Of a stretch of DNA of 64,000 nt, positions 53,008 to 61,590 are shown in pieces. Source of the DNA: Acidobacteriaceae bacterium KBS 83 (GTDB lineage: Bacteria > Acidobacteriota > Terriglobia > Terriglobales > Acidobacteriaceae); NCBI GenBank assembly GCA_000381585.1, contig KB906734.1:372001-436000 (forward strand), in the 5' to 3' direction. The position numbers were made by a program, and so were the translations under genes. Position 1 is the stretch's first letter. Every line of letters starts with the position of its first letter. The notes under the pieces were generated by a model. The model had not been told where the DNA came from. It saw only the letters and a program-made list of their open reading frames with translations, and did no database searches.

Positions 53008-53754
53008 ATGCGTATCAATCTGCGCGTCGCAATCCGGCTCAAGGTCCTATCTCTCCTGCTGTTCTCTCCCTCGCCCCTTGTCGCCGGTAGCCACGCCAAA
53101 CCCCACACCATTGGCCTCGGCACAGGCAAGCGGGTTGCCTACACCATCACCTCGGACCCTGCGGGGGCGACTCCCGACGAGAAGACCCTCCATGTCCGCC
53201 CCCTCATCGTCGACGACAAGGTCAAAGAGTGGACTACCGGGGAGGCGCATGACATCACCGACCGTAGCTTCGTCGTCCGCCGCGCATTGCGCCTCAACGA
53301 CGCCCTTCCCGGCGACAAAGCAGAGCACTGGATCTGGCAGCGCGGACCCTGGATCCTGATCGACCGCAGCAACGGCCATGTCACCGCCTTGAGGCTGCCC
53401 GACTACGATCCCGCCGTCTCACAGGTCGTCTGGTTCCGTGACTACGCTGCCTACTGCGGCCTCAACAGCGGTGGCCACCAACTCTACGCGGTGGTGGCCC
53501 AACTCGCCGCCCACCGCCCCATCCTCGCCAAAAAGATCGGCCCTTGGACACCCGCTCCTCCGTCACCCGGTGCATCCTCCGCCCCTGCCTGCGGTGCGGC
53601 CACCTGGCAACGCGATCCTCTCCGCGTCAGCTTCAATCCCAGCGGAGCAGCCGAACCCATGAACTTCACCCTCGTCGGCCTCTCCGCCGTCCTGGTAGAA
53701 GACGGCGACACAGACGACAACAGCAGAGGAAGCGAAAATTCGGCTAGCAACTGA
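53008..53754 (+). CDS. Exported protein of unknown function
   Basis: About 248 residues with signal-like segment RLKVLSLLLFSPSPLVAGSH. Contains KRVAYTITSDPAGATPDEKT, DRSFVVRRALRLNDALPGDK and CGLNSGGHQLYAVVAQLAAH. A cysteine pair (AAYCGLN, APACGAA) may form a disulfide. GGAAGAAC precedes ATG 53008. No recognised family; acidic, Ser-rich tail (DGDTDDNSRGSENSAS). Confidence 0.6.
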   Translation: MRINLRVAIRLKVLSLLLFSPSPLVAGSHAKPHTIGLGTGKRVAYTITSDPAGATPDEKTLHVRPLIVDDKVKEWTTGEAHDITDRSFVVRRALRLNDALPGDKAEHWIWQRGPWILIDRSNGHVTALRLPDYDPAVSQVVWFRDYAAYCGLNSGGHQLYAVVAQLAAHRPILAKKIGPWTPAPPSPGASSAPACGAATWQRDPLRVSFNPSGAAEPMNFTLVGLSAVLVEDGDTDDNSRGSENSASN

Positions 53755-53880
53755 CCGGCCCCACCACGGAAAACTTCAGTGTGTGTGGATGCTCTCTGGC
53801 CTCATCCGTCGATAGTTGCCGTCCTCCTCACATAAAATCCGGATGTTACAAGAGCCTCACGCTTCCACGGGAGATGGCAG

Positions 53881-55371
53881 ATGCCTGGCCTATGGCGAAT
53901 ATTGCTCACGCTTCTGCTCGTCGTCCCCTTCTCGCCTGCGCAGGAGACACATAGCCACCCGGCGCCTGAGAAGCTGGGAAAAGTATCGTTTCCCGTCTCT
54001 TGCACACCAGCGGCCCAGGCCGAGTTCAATAAAGGTGTAGCTCTCCTTCACTCTTTCGCCTACGCCGCCGCCGAAAACACCTTTCAAAAGGTAGCCGAAC
54101 TGGATCACCGCTGTGCCATGGCGCATTGGGGCGTCGCCATGACGCACTTTCACCAGCTTTGGGAGCCACCCCTCTCCCCGGCAACAATCTCGATTGCGCA
54201 AAGCGAATTGCAGCGGGCGCGGCAGCTCGGTGCGGGCTCGGAGCGCGAACGGCAGTTCATCCATGCTTTAGGCTTGATCTATCAGGACCCCGCCACCGTT
54301 CTCTACCGCACGCGAGCATTGCGCTACGAGCAGGCGATGAGCGATATCGCTTCAGCCAACAAGCAAGACGTCGAAGCCCAGGTGTTTTACGCGCTTGCAC
54401 TTCTCGCGAATGCGTCGCCTGCAGACAAGACGCATGCGAAGCAGAAACAGGCAGTCAATCTGCTTGAGCCGCTCGATCGCACCTATCCGGAGCACCCGGG
54501 AATCCCGCACTACCTCATCCATGCCTGCGACAACGCGGAACTGGCACCGAAGGGTTTGCCGGCGGCAAGGGCTTATTCGCAAATCGCGCCCGCAGCTCCG
54601 CACGCATTGCACATGCCGTCGCATATCTTCACCCGGCTCGGCCTGTGGGATGACTCCATCGCATCCAATCTCGCGGCAAGCGAAGCGGCACGCCAGCAGG
54701 GCGACACCGCAGAAGAGCTGCACGCCATGGATTACCTGGTGTATGCCTATCTGCAAGGTGGTCGCGACACATACGCGGCTCACGTCATTCAGCAGTTGAA
54801 GGGCACGTCCAAGCTGAATGCTGGCGATTTCAAAACAACCTACGCCTCGACCGCAATGCCGATTCGCTACGCGGTTGAGCGGGGTCAATGGAACGACGCT
54901 GCAGCGATCGTTCCCTCCGCCGGAGCACCGCCACATGTCGTCGCGATTGCTGTCTGGTCCCGGGGCATGGGGCTCACCCACACTGGACGCGAGTCCGAGG
55001 CGCGCGCGGAGATAGATCGGTTGCGCCAAATCGAGGAGCAGCTTCGCACCTCGGGCAATGACTATTGGGCCACCCAGGTCGATATCCTGAGGCGCGAAGT
55101 CATGGCGTGGTCCGCTCAGGCCAGTGGCAAGCCGGATGAGGCCGTAGCCCTCATGCGCGCATCAGCCGATGCGGAAGACGCAATTGAAAAGCTTCCCGTA
55201 ACGCCGGGGCCGATCATTCCAGCCCGCGAACAGCTTGGATCCTTGTTACTGGAGCAGAATCACCCGGCTCTGGCGCTGAACGAGTTTCAAACGGCACTCG
55301 CAAATGCCCCCGGACGGCGCGGAGCACTTCAGGGTGCTGCCCGTGCTGGCCAGCTCTTCACTTCGAAGTAG
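53881..55371 (+). CDS. Exported tetratricopeptide-repeat protein
   Basis: 496 residues with signal peptide MPGLWRILLTLLLVVPFSPA. Helical repeats: AQAEFNKGVALLHSFAYAAA, CAMAHWGVAMTHFHQLW, LRYEQAMSDIASANKQ. The conserved block HALHMPSHIFTRLGLWDDSI marks a family of acidobacterial TPR-like proteins of unknown function. GGGAGATGG precedes the ATG. Probably periplasmic; partner unknown. It is followed by the DUF4760 gene on the same strand. Confidence 0.85.
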   Translation: MPGLWRILLTLLLVVPFSPAQETHSHPAPEKLGKVSFPVSCTPAAQAEFNKGVALLHSFAYAAAENTFQKVAELDHRCAMAHWGVAMTHFHQLWEPPLSPATISIAQSELQRARQLGAGSERERQFIHALGLIYQDPATVLYRTRALRYEQAMSDIASANKQDVEAQVFYALALLANASPADKTHAKQKQAVNLLEPLDRTYPEHPGIPHYLIHACDNAELAPKGLPAARAYSQIAPAAPHALHMPSHIFTRLGLWDDSIASNLAASEAARQQGDTAEELHAMDYLVYAYLQGGRDTYAAHVIQQLKGTSKLNAGDFKTTYASTAMPIRYAVERGQWNDAAAIVPSAGAPPHVVAIAVWSRGMGLTHTGRESEARAEIDRLRQIEEQLRTSGNDYWATQVDILRREVMAWSAQASGKPDEAVALMRASADAEDAIEKLPVTPGPIIPAREQLGSLLLEQNHPALALNEFQTALANAPGRRGALQGAARAGQLFTSK

Positions 55372-55489
55372 ATCTGTCGGGCTATGGAGCGAGGCGTTCG
55401 GCTTTCCCACGATCGCCTGACGGTATTTCTCTTTCAAACCAACGGTCGGGCAGGCGACTATGTCTTCGGCGAAGGAGCCTATCGAGGAC

Positions 55490-55963
55490 ATGAGTGCCAA
55501 AAAACGGGTGACATCTACCAACGCAATCCAGCAGGCCGAACTAATCCTCCACCTCTACGAACTGCGGCGCGAGACCGTGATGCGCGAAGCGCGCTCCTAC
55601 GTAGGCGGCGAATTCCTGCCCGCCTCTGCCGCCGAATTTTTCGACGTCGTCAGTGGGGGCGGCAAACACTGCGCATTCGTTCTTCAGGTCTACGGATACT
55701 GGGACATGGTTGCCGCATTTGTAGAGCACGGCGCACTCGACGCAACGCTCGTCCACAACACCTGCCAGGAGATGTACTTCCAGTACGCCAAGATCCAGCC
55801 CTACCTCGCTGACTTCCGCAAAGCCATGAACCTGCCCGAGTGGCTGATCAGCGTGGAGCGCCTCATCGACGGCTCAAAGGCAGGCCGTGCACGCCTCGCC
55901 CACATGCAGAAGAGTCTCGCGGCCATGGCCGCGGCACGGGCGGAACAGAAGCCTGCGGGCTAG
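55490..55963 (+). CDS. DUF4760-like protein
   Basis: 157 residues from ATG 55490 (55460 also in frame). Matches the DUF4760 pattern: TNAIQQAELILHLYELRRET, GYWDMVAAFVEHGALDATLV, HNTCQEMYFQYAKIQPYLAD. All-helical, cytoplasmic, no catalytic residues assigned. Function unknown in the family. Confidence 0.85.
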   Translation: MSAKKRVTSTNAIQQAELILHLYELRRETVMREARSYVGGEFLPASAAEFFDVVSGGGKHCAFVLQVYGYWDMVAAFVEHGALDATLVHNTCQEMYFQYAKIQPYLADFRKAMNLPEWLISVERLIDGSKAGRARLAHMQKSLAAMAAARAEQKPAG

Positions 55964-56028
55964 CGGCCGCGTGGCAGTAGAGCCGGACACGCATAGCCAT
56001 CGGGCTGACCCAATCGGCCATGGTGTTC

Positions 56029-56526
56029 CTAGCGAGCAGGTCCTTTCGGCGCAGTCGTGGACGTGACCGCCGTCATCGTCCAATGCCCTTCGCGCTTCTC
56101 GTAGGCAGACATCCACGCCATCGTGTCGTCGTGGACTACACTTTTCCCGGAATTGTCCTTCTCCGTATATGCAATCCTGACATGCACGATCATCCAGCCC
56201 ATGCTTCCATCGTCTGAAACCCGCACGATGGGAGGCTCGAGATCATCCCATGCGGTGAACTGCGCTCTCTGGAAGTATTCGGCGAATTTCTTGCGCACAT
56301 CCTCGCGACTCAAATGGTTTATCTTTCCGTCGTGCACATCCAGCAATTCGCTTCCCAGATTTCGAAGCAAGCCGTTGATGTCGTGGTCGAAGTGAGCGCG
56401 CCTGTCAGCCTGATGCAAAGCCAGCAGCTCACCCTCGGCCTTCCCCTGCGCAGGAGAGTCGGCAAAACCCCTTCCAATGGATGAGTACAGCACCAGCGTT
56501 GGAAGCAGAAAGCATAGATGGCGCAT
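56029..56526 (-). CDS. Exported NTF2-like (SnoaL-type) protein
   Basis: 165 residues. Signal peptide MRHLCFLLPTLVLYSSIGRG. NTF2 fold: ELLALHQADRRAHFDHDING, LRNLGSELLDVHDGKINHL, AYTEKDNSGKSVVHDDTMAW. Family members are hydrolase or isomerase-like or ligand-binding; the role here is unknown. ATG 56526 with GAGGTC upstream is preferred over 56559. Confidence 0.87.
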   Translation of the reverse strand: MRHLCFLLPTLVLYSSIGRGFADSPAQGKAEGELLALHQADRRAHFDHDINGLLRNLGSELLDVHDGKINHLSREDVRKKFAEYFQRAQFTAWDDLEPPIVRVSDDGSMGWMIVHVRIAYTEKDNSGKSVVHDDTMAWMSAYEKREGHWTMTAVTSTTAPKGPAR

Positions 56527-56689
56527 GAAGACCTCGTGGGTCTCAAGCATACGAACCACGAATCACGATGTATTGGCTAAAATGCTCCACAATGAACGCG
56601 CCGTGGGCACTACCGAGAAACTATGCTCGGGACCCACTCATGGCTGGTCCAACTTCCAGGTTGCCGTCGACCTGGGAGCTATCTTGAGA

Positions 56690-57343
56690 CTAGGCATTCG
56701 AAGAATGAGATGTAGCAGCCAGCCTATGCGTTCGGACGATAGCTCCAGCTATAACGATCGCCAGGGAATCGGCGAAGTACCACGTCAACCTCCACAGAGT
56801 TGCATCGTCCCCGGTCCTGGTCACTATATAGACCGAACCAGCAACACCAATCGCGCCGTAGATGAGGCCCAAAGACATTGTGGCCACCATCTCTCTTTCC
56901 CTCGCGGCGAAAGCGACGATGAAGCCAATGCACAGAAATGTAATGAAATGTCCGACGTCAAGACCAGTCGATGCGAGGAACCTGTACGTGCTGAAGTGAT
57001 GCTCGAAGACCTGATATCTCTCAAGCACTGCAAATATCGAGGGGTCCACCCACGGGGCGACAAGCTTCCGCAGCAGGAATCCTCCCACAACGGCCGCGCC
57101 TGTCATCCATGGGGCAGTGCGGAAGCCAACGCCCGCAAGCTGTGGGACAGTTTTTATCGTCTGTCGCCAATACCATCTTCGCGCGGAAGCCACACCCGAT
57201 TTGGACGCGAGGAGAGAGAATTCTTCAAGCAAGTCACCCAGGATTGAATCCGCCCTTTCGGCAAGCGCGAAAAGATTGAGAAGCCAAACGGCAAGGCTCG
57301 GCGGACGAACGAAATTCTGCTGCGACGTCACGCGTGGCTCCAT
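56690..57343 (-). CDS. Membrane protein with ADOP permease-prefix-like N-terminus
   Basis: 217 residues. RPPSLAVWLLNLFALAERAD, SILGDLLEEFSLLASKSGVA, SARRWYWRQTIKTVPQL matches the prefix region that precedes ADOP permeases, but the permease is absent; instead four or five short membrane segments follow (FGRTAPWM region, SLGLIYGAIGVAGSVYIVTR). It overlaps the PadR gene by 16 bp, as ADOP genes do. It may be a remnant or a stand-alone regulator-binding membrane protein. Confidence 0.8.
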   Translation of the reverse strand: MEPRVTSQQNFVRPPSLAVWLLNLFALAERADSILGDLLEEFSLLASKSGVASARRWYWRQTIKTVPQLAGVGFRTAPWMTGAAVVGGFLLRKLVAPWVDPSIFAVLERYQVFEHHFSTYRFLASTGLDVGHFITFLCIGFIVAFAAREREMVATMSLGLIYGAIGVAGSVYIVTRTGDDATLWRLTWYFADSLAIVIAGAIVRTHRLAATSHSSNA

Positions 57344-57660
57344 GTGAAACCGAGTCCTTCTGTCATCCTCTGCAGCGCGTGGTGCGTGCGGTTCACAGCC
57401 GCCGCTCCCTTTGCTGTGACACGAAAGAAGCGTTTCGAACGCCCGCCACGTTCCGGCGTTGGTTCGCCTCGGTGGGACGTGACATACCCTTTTGTCTCTA
57501 AGCGATCAAGAGTGGCATAAACAGCGCCAATTGAAACCTCACGTTGCGTGCGGAGTTCAATCTCCTGTCGCACGGTGACCCCGTAGGCGCGATCTTCCAG
57601 CCGCAGCAGTGCCAGGACAATGATGTGCTCGAATTCCCCGAGGTAATCGCGGCGACTCAT
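57328..57660 (-). CDS. PadR family transcriptional regulator
   Basis: 110 residues. HIIVLALLRLEDRAYGVTVR, QEIELRTQREVSIGAVYATL, DRLETKGYVTSHRGEPTPER is a PadR winged helix. The promoter region has the palindrome TCTATA-CAA-TATAGA (57663-57677) directly upstream. It overlaps the following membrane-protein gene by 16 bp and probably controls it. Inducer unknown. Confidence 0.96.
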   Translation of the reverse strand: MSRRDYLGEFEHIIVLALLRLEDRAYGVTVRQEIELRTQREVSIGAVYATLDRLETKGYVTSHRGEPTPERGGRSKRFFRVTAKGAAAVNRTHHALQRMTEGLGFTWSHA

Positions 57661-57662
57661 TA

Positions 57663-57677
57663 TCTATACAATATAGA
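57663..57677 (-). promoter_or_regulatory. PadR operator-like palindrome
   Basis: TCTATA, CAA, TATAGA: perfect 6-3-6 inverted repeat 3 bp upstream of the PadR start. It is AT-rich in a GC-rich context and could overlap the -10 box. Confidence 0.6.
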
Positions 57678-57880
57678 ATAAATATGCCGCTGAGATTCTT
57701 CGGGCTCAGAATCGCGGGAAGTCAACGAAGCGAAGCCTGTCAAGATTGGCGTTGGATAAGCTATGTTTCTGTCCTGGACCCGTTCCAAAACGGAAATCCT
57801 CATCGCCTCCGACCGCGGAAACCTGCCAGGTTTATCCGCCCAATTTGCTAGTCTTGAATTAGGGACTCACTCAGAAAGAC

Positions 57881-57908
57881 AAAGCCACGGAAGATCTCCG
57901 TGGCTTTT
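57881..57908 (+). terminator. Orphan terminator hairpin
   Basis: AAAGCCACGGA, loop AGATC, TCCGTGGCTTT, then TTGCC: 11-bp stem with U-tract on the plus strand. No plus-strand gene ends nearby (the frame at 57763 is unconvincing), so it marks a lost transcription unit or a small RNA. Confidence 0.7.
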
Positions 57909-58016
57909 GCCTTGTAAGTCATTTGTTTGGACACTTTTAGCGACAACCATTTTGTAATGAACAACTTATCAGCAGTAGCCCCGATCGCACCAGAAATGAG
58001 GCAAAATTCACGCCTC

Positions 58017-58057
58017 TAAGTCCCTTTATTTGGAGATATTTAACACTTAAGTCCTTT
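58017..58057 (+). repeat. Tandem TAAGTCCTTT element (copy B)
   Basis: TAAGTCCCTTT, then GAGATATTTA, then TAAGTCCTTT about 31 bp after the first. Same arrangement as 45267-45320 (copy A). It lies 180 bp upstream of the FmdE start; a G-rich hairpin follows at 58120-58156. Confidence 0.65.
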
Positions 58058-58119
58058 AGACCACCGTACTTAGCGATCGGGATGCGGTCTAAATGATTGA
58101 AGACAGATGGCTTACGGGC

Positions 58120-58156
58120 CCCCCTCCGGAGAGGGGAGGGGGGAGGGGGTCCCCCT
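58120..58156. repeat. G-rich hairpin downstream of element B
   Basis: CCCCCCTCC, GGAGA, GGGGAGGGGGGAGGGGGTCC then CCC: pairs partly and has several G-runs. Comparable to 45374-45404, where the same two features follow each other. Confidence 0.5.
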
Positions 58157-58236
58157 TGAGGCCGTGATCGCTCGCGATCATGATTCGTGGAGCAGCCTCG
58201 CGAGCCCAGGTCGACAGGCATAGCATCAGGGATGCA

Positions 58237-58839
58237 ATGGAACCTTTCGACGAACTCCTGACCATGGCCGAATCCGCGCATGGCCATCTCTGCGCCGGTC
58301 AAATCCTCGGCGTCCGTATGGCTGTGCTCGGCTGCGAGCGTCTTGGCATCGACGAGCCCCGTGGCCGCGACCGCAAGCGCCTCGTCACCTTCGTCGAGAT
58401 CGATCGCTGCGCCACAGACGCCATCGGCGTCGTCACCGGGTGCCGCCTCGGCAAGCGCGCCCTCAAGTTCCGCGACTGGGGCAAGATGGCCGCCACCTTC
58501 ATCGACCTGGCCCCAAAAGACGTAACCGGCTACCGCGCCATCCGCATCGCCGCCCGCGAGTCTTCGAAGGACCTCGCCCGTACCCTCCACCCGGAGATTG
58601 AAAACAAGAACCAACAGCAGATGCTCGCCTACCGAGAGCTCTCCGACGCCGACCTCTTCACCGAAGAATGGGTCCGCGTCACCCTACCGCCCAGAGAATT
58701 TCCCGGCTACAAGGCGGAGCGCCTCGCCTGCGCACAATGCGGCGAAGGCATCAACTACGATCGCTTCGTCGAACGGGACGGCCAACGCCTCTGCTACGCA
58801 TGCGCGAACCCGGATGGACGCTACTACCAACCGCTCTAG
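58237..58839 (+). CDS. FmdE family protein (formylmethanofuran dehydrogenase subunit E-like) with zinc ribbon
   Basis: 200 residues. AHGHLCAGQILGVRMAVLGC near the N-terminus and FVEIDRCATDAIGVVTGCRL are the FmdE signatures, with conserved Cys and His probably binding a metal. The C-terminus ACAQCGEGINYDRFVERDGQ, CYACA is a treble-clef zinc ribbon, as in archaeal FmdE. No methanofuran pathway genes are nearby, so the role in this bacterium is unknown. ATG 58237 is preferred over 58180. Confidence 0.88.
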   Translation: MEPFDELLTMAESAHGHLCAGQILGVRMAVLGCERLGIDEPRGRDRKRLVTFVEIDRCATDAIGVVTGCRLGKRALKFRDWGKMAATFIDLAPKDVTGYRAIRIAARESSKDLARTLHPEIENKNQQQMLAYRELSDADLFTEEWVRVTLPPREFPGYKAERLACAQCGEGINYDRFVERDGQRLCYACANPDGRYYQPL

Positions 58840-58965
58840 ATCGCCGCAAATCACCACTCGACACGACACCTGTAACACTCGTCACAAAATCCCGCGCGGA
58901 TTATCCCTGGCCGCACTAGACTGGCCGACGGCACAAATCGAGGTCAATTCCATCTGAGGTAACGC

Positions 58966-59514
58966 ATGAAGCCAAGCATCCTCATCACCATCACCACAGC
59001 GCTCGTTCTCTGTTTCTCCTTGAACGCGGGAGCGCAGGATAAGAAGCCGGCACCCACCTTGAGGTCCATCCTGCTCGAACAACTCCACAGCACCCACGAC
59101 AAGAGCGACTGGTTTGTCTGCGCCAACGTCGCCGTCGCCCACCTCACACCTGAGCAGGCGCGCTGGACAGACGGCAAAGGCAACCACTCCGTGGGCCAGC
59201 TTACCTATCACCTGCTCTTCTGGAACGAGCGCTCGCTCCAGACTTTCCGCGGGGAGAAGCCGTCGAAGTTCACCGGCAAGAACGACGAGACCTTCAACAA
59301 CTTCGATGCCAAGCAGTGGAACGAAACGGTCTACCAGCTTGACCAGGTGCTGACGGGAATTGAGAAGGCAGTCGCGTCAGCCACCGACGCCCAACTCGCC
59401 GAGTGGGCGCCGACCATCGCGAACATCAGCACCCACAACGCCTACCACATCGGCGAGATTGTAATGGTGCGTAAGGAGCAGGGAGCCTGGGACGCCAGCA
59501 AAGGTGTGAACTAA
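58966..59514 (+). CDS. Exported DinB family protein
   Basis: 182 residues. Signal peptide ILITITTALVLCFSLNAGAQ. DinB four-helix bundle: HSVGQLTYHLLFWNERSLQT (metal His), HNAYHIGEIVMVRKEQGAWD (two His). DinB proteins bind a divalent metal; some are thiol transferases, most are unknown. Export is less usual for the family. A terminator-like hairpin follows (59528-59578). Confidence 0.88.
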   Translation: MKPSILITITTALVLCFSLNAGAQDKKPAPTLRSILLEQLHSTHDKSDWFVCANVAVAHLTPEQARWTDGKGNHSVGQLTYHLLFWNERSLQTFRGEKPSKFTGKNDETFNNFDAKQWNETVYQLDQVLTGIEKAVASATDAQLAEWAPTIANISTHNAYHIGEIVMVRKEQGAWDASKGVN

Positions 59515-59527
59515 CCCAATCACACAG

Positions 59528-59578
59528 GGCCTCCCATCCATAACCTGAGCATCGCAAAGGGAGATGGATGGGAAGGCC
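59528..59578 (+). terminator. Imperfect hairpin between convergent genes
   Basis: GGCCTCCCATCCAT and ATGGATGGGAAGGCC pair with one bulge around a 22-base loop. It lies between the DinB stop and the convergent gatA stop; no U-tract. Confidence 0.5.
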
Positions 59579-59636
59579 ACCCTTCCTAAACACCAGCCCA
59601 TCCCGACCAGTTGAAATGCGGACGCGTTACTTGTTT

Positions 59637-61142
59637 CTAGACCGTCTGCCCCTGCTCAATTGCGCGCGCGGCACGAAATACCGTTCCTTCGCAGAAATGC
59701 GGTCCCAGTATCTGCGCGCCGATCGGCAGCCCCTCGCTGGAGACTCCGCAAGGAACCGAAATACCGCAGATGCCTGCTAGGCTGGCCGTCACGGTATAGA
59801 TGTCCGCAAGGTACATGGATACCGGGTCGTCCGTCTTTTCGCCGATACGGAACGCCGGCGTCGGCGCGGTCGGCGTCACAATTACATCGACCTTCTCAAA
59901 CGCTTTGAGAAAGTCCTCTGCCAGCACACGTCGAACCTGTTGGCCCTTGCGATAGTACGCATCGTAATAGCCCGCGCTCAGCACATATGTTCCCAGCAGA
60001 ATCCGCCGCTTCACCTCGCGCCCAAAACCGCGGTCGCGCGTCTCGCGATACATATCCGAAAGAGTCTTCACCTCCGGTGCGCGATAGCCGTAGCGGACGC
60101 CATCGAAGCGCTCCAGGTTAGCGCTCGCCTCCGCAGTCGCCAAGACGTAGTACGTAGGCACCGCGTAGCGGGTGTGCGGCAGTGACACCGGCGTGATCAC
60201 ACAGCCCTGCGCGCGCAAGGAGTCGATCGCCCTTTGGACCGTGAGCTTCACCTCTTGGTCCAGTCCCTCAGCGAAGTACTCAGCCGGCACACCCACGCGC
60301 AGACCTTCTACCGGCCTATGGCACTCCGCGACATAATCCGGCACGGGCCGCCGGGATGAGGTAGCATCCAGCGGATCGTGTCCAGCGATCACCCCCAGCA
60401 CCATCGCCGCGTCCTCCACGGTACGGGCGAACGGCCCAATGCGATCGAGCGACGACGCAAACGCAATCAACCCATAGCGTGACACACGCCCGTATGTCGG
60501 CAAGACGCCCACCACACCGCAGAACGACGCCGGCTGCCGAATCGACCCCCCGGTGTCCGTCCCAAGCGTCGCTGCGGCCAACTCCGCCGCGACTGCTGCC
60601 GCCGAGCCTCCGCTTGAGCCGCCCGGCACGCGATCGAGGGCCGCCGGATTCCGCACCACCCCATAGGCTGAGTTTTCGTTCGACGAGCCCATCGCGAACT
60701 CATCGCAGTTCAGCTTGCCTAACACCACCGCACCCGCCTCTTTCAACCGGCGCACCGCCGTTGCCGTGTAAGGCGGCTTGTATCCCTCTAGAATGCGTGA
60801 GCCTGCCGTCGCTGTCATCCCCTCGATGGCAATCACATCCTTGATCGCAACGGGCACTCCAGCAAGAGATCCCAGCGGGTCGCCCCGCCTCGCCGCCGCA
60901 TCCAGATCCTCGGCAGTCCGCCGTGCGTCTTCACTGGCTACCGAAAGATAGGCATTGATCTTCGCGTTGCGCGCCTCAATGCGCTGAAGATAGCTGTTCA
61001 CGAGCTCGGCAGCTTTCACCCTGCCCGAAATGACGCTCTGGCCAAGCTCTTGAAGCGTCATCCCGACCGAGATCGTGCCATTCGCCTCAGTCCTCAAGTG
61101 CGTTTCTCCTGTCGCGGTAGCACGCCGTACCTCATCGCCCAA
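59637..61142 (-). CDS. gatA: Asp-tRNA(Asn)/Glu-tRNA(Gln) amidotransferase subunit A
   Basis: 501 residues. Amidase signature with the Ser-cisSer-Lys triad: VAIKDVI (Lys101), GGSSGGSAAAVA (Ser176) and GTDTGGSIRQPASFCG (Ser200); spacing equals that of S. aureus GatA. GatCAB converts Glu-tRNA(Gln) and Asp-tRNA(Asn) into the amidated forms using glutamine. The start used (61142) overlaps the gatC stop by 11 bp; a start at TTG 61097 or ATG 61061 is possible. gatB is not in the window. Operon gatC-gatA. Confidence 0.96.
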   Translation of the reverse strand: MGDEVRRATATGETHLRTEANGTISVGMTLQELGQSVISGRVKAAELVNSYLQRIEARNAKINAYLSVASEDARRTAEDLDAAARRGDPLGSLAGVPVAIKDVIAIEGMTATAGSRILEGYKPPYTATAVRRLKEAGAVVLGKLNCDEFAMGSSNENSAYGVVRNPAALDRVPGGSSGGSAAAVAAELAAATLGTDTGGSIRQPASFCGVVGVLPTYGRVSRYGLIAFASSLDRIGPFARTVEDAAMVLGVIAGHDPLDATSSRRPVPDYVAECHRPVEGLRVGVPAEYFAEGLDQEVKLTVQRAIDSLRAQGCVITPVSLPHTRYAVPTYYVLATAEASANLERFDGVRYGYRAPEVKTLSDMYRETRDRGFGREVKRRILLGTYVLSAGYYDAYYRKGQQVRRVLAEDFLKAFEKVDVIVTPTAPTPAFRIGEKTDDPVSMYLADIYTVTASLAGICGISVPCGVSSEGLPIGAQILGPHFCEGTVFRAARAIEQGQTV

Positions 61143-61494
61143 TCACCTGGGGAACCTTGAAGAATGAGCCATCGGTCTCCGGGGCCTCCTGCATCACCGG
61201 CGCACGCTCCAGGCATGGCACAGGCGTGTCGTCCCGCAAGGTCGTCTCCCCTACTTGCGCAACAGCGACGTCGGGAGTCATCTCCAGAACAACTTCCGAT
61301 ATCTGTGCAAGAGGCTGAACGTTCGCTACATCGAGCTCGTTCAGCTGGGCGATGTAGTCGAGGATGGCGTTCAGGTCACGCCCCATCGCCGGAAGCTCCT
61401 CCGGTGTGAGTTCAAGATTTGCGAGAGTTGCGACTTGGAGAACCTGCTCATCAGAGACGGTCTGGCTGGGTTTCCCACTGGCTGGCTTGGTCAT
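61132..61494 (-). CDS. gatC: Asp-tRNA(Asn)/Glu-tRNA(Gln) amidotransferase subunit C
   Basis: About 120 residues from ATG 61494. VATLANLELTPEELPAMGRD, LNAILDYIAQLNELDVANVQ, TLRDDTPVP and GSFFKVPQVI are the GatC pattern. GatC wraps around GatA and stabilises the complex. Immediately upstream of and overlapping gatA, the common bacterial order. Confidence 0.95.
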   Translation of the reverse strand: MTKPASGKPSQTVSDEQVLQVATLANLELTPEELPAMGRDLNAILDYIAQLNELDVANVQPLAQISEVVLEMTPDVAVAQVGETTLRDDTPVPCLERAPVMQEAPETDGSFFKVPQVIGR

Positions 61495-61590
61495 GTGTTG
61501 TGCGCACAAGAGATGAGGCCTGTCAGTGCCTCATGTTCACATCTGTATCGAGTATAGAGCGTGTTTCAGACAGGCATGAAGGAGTCTCGC

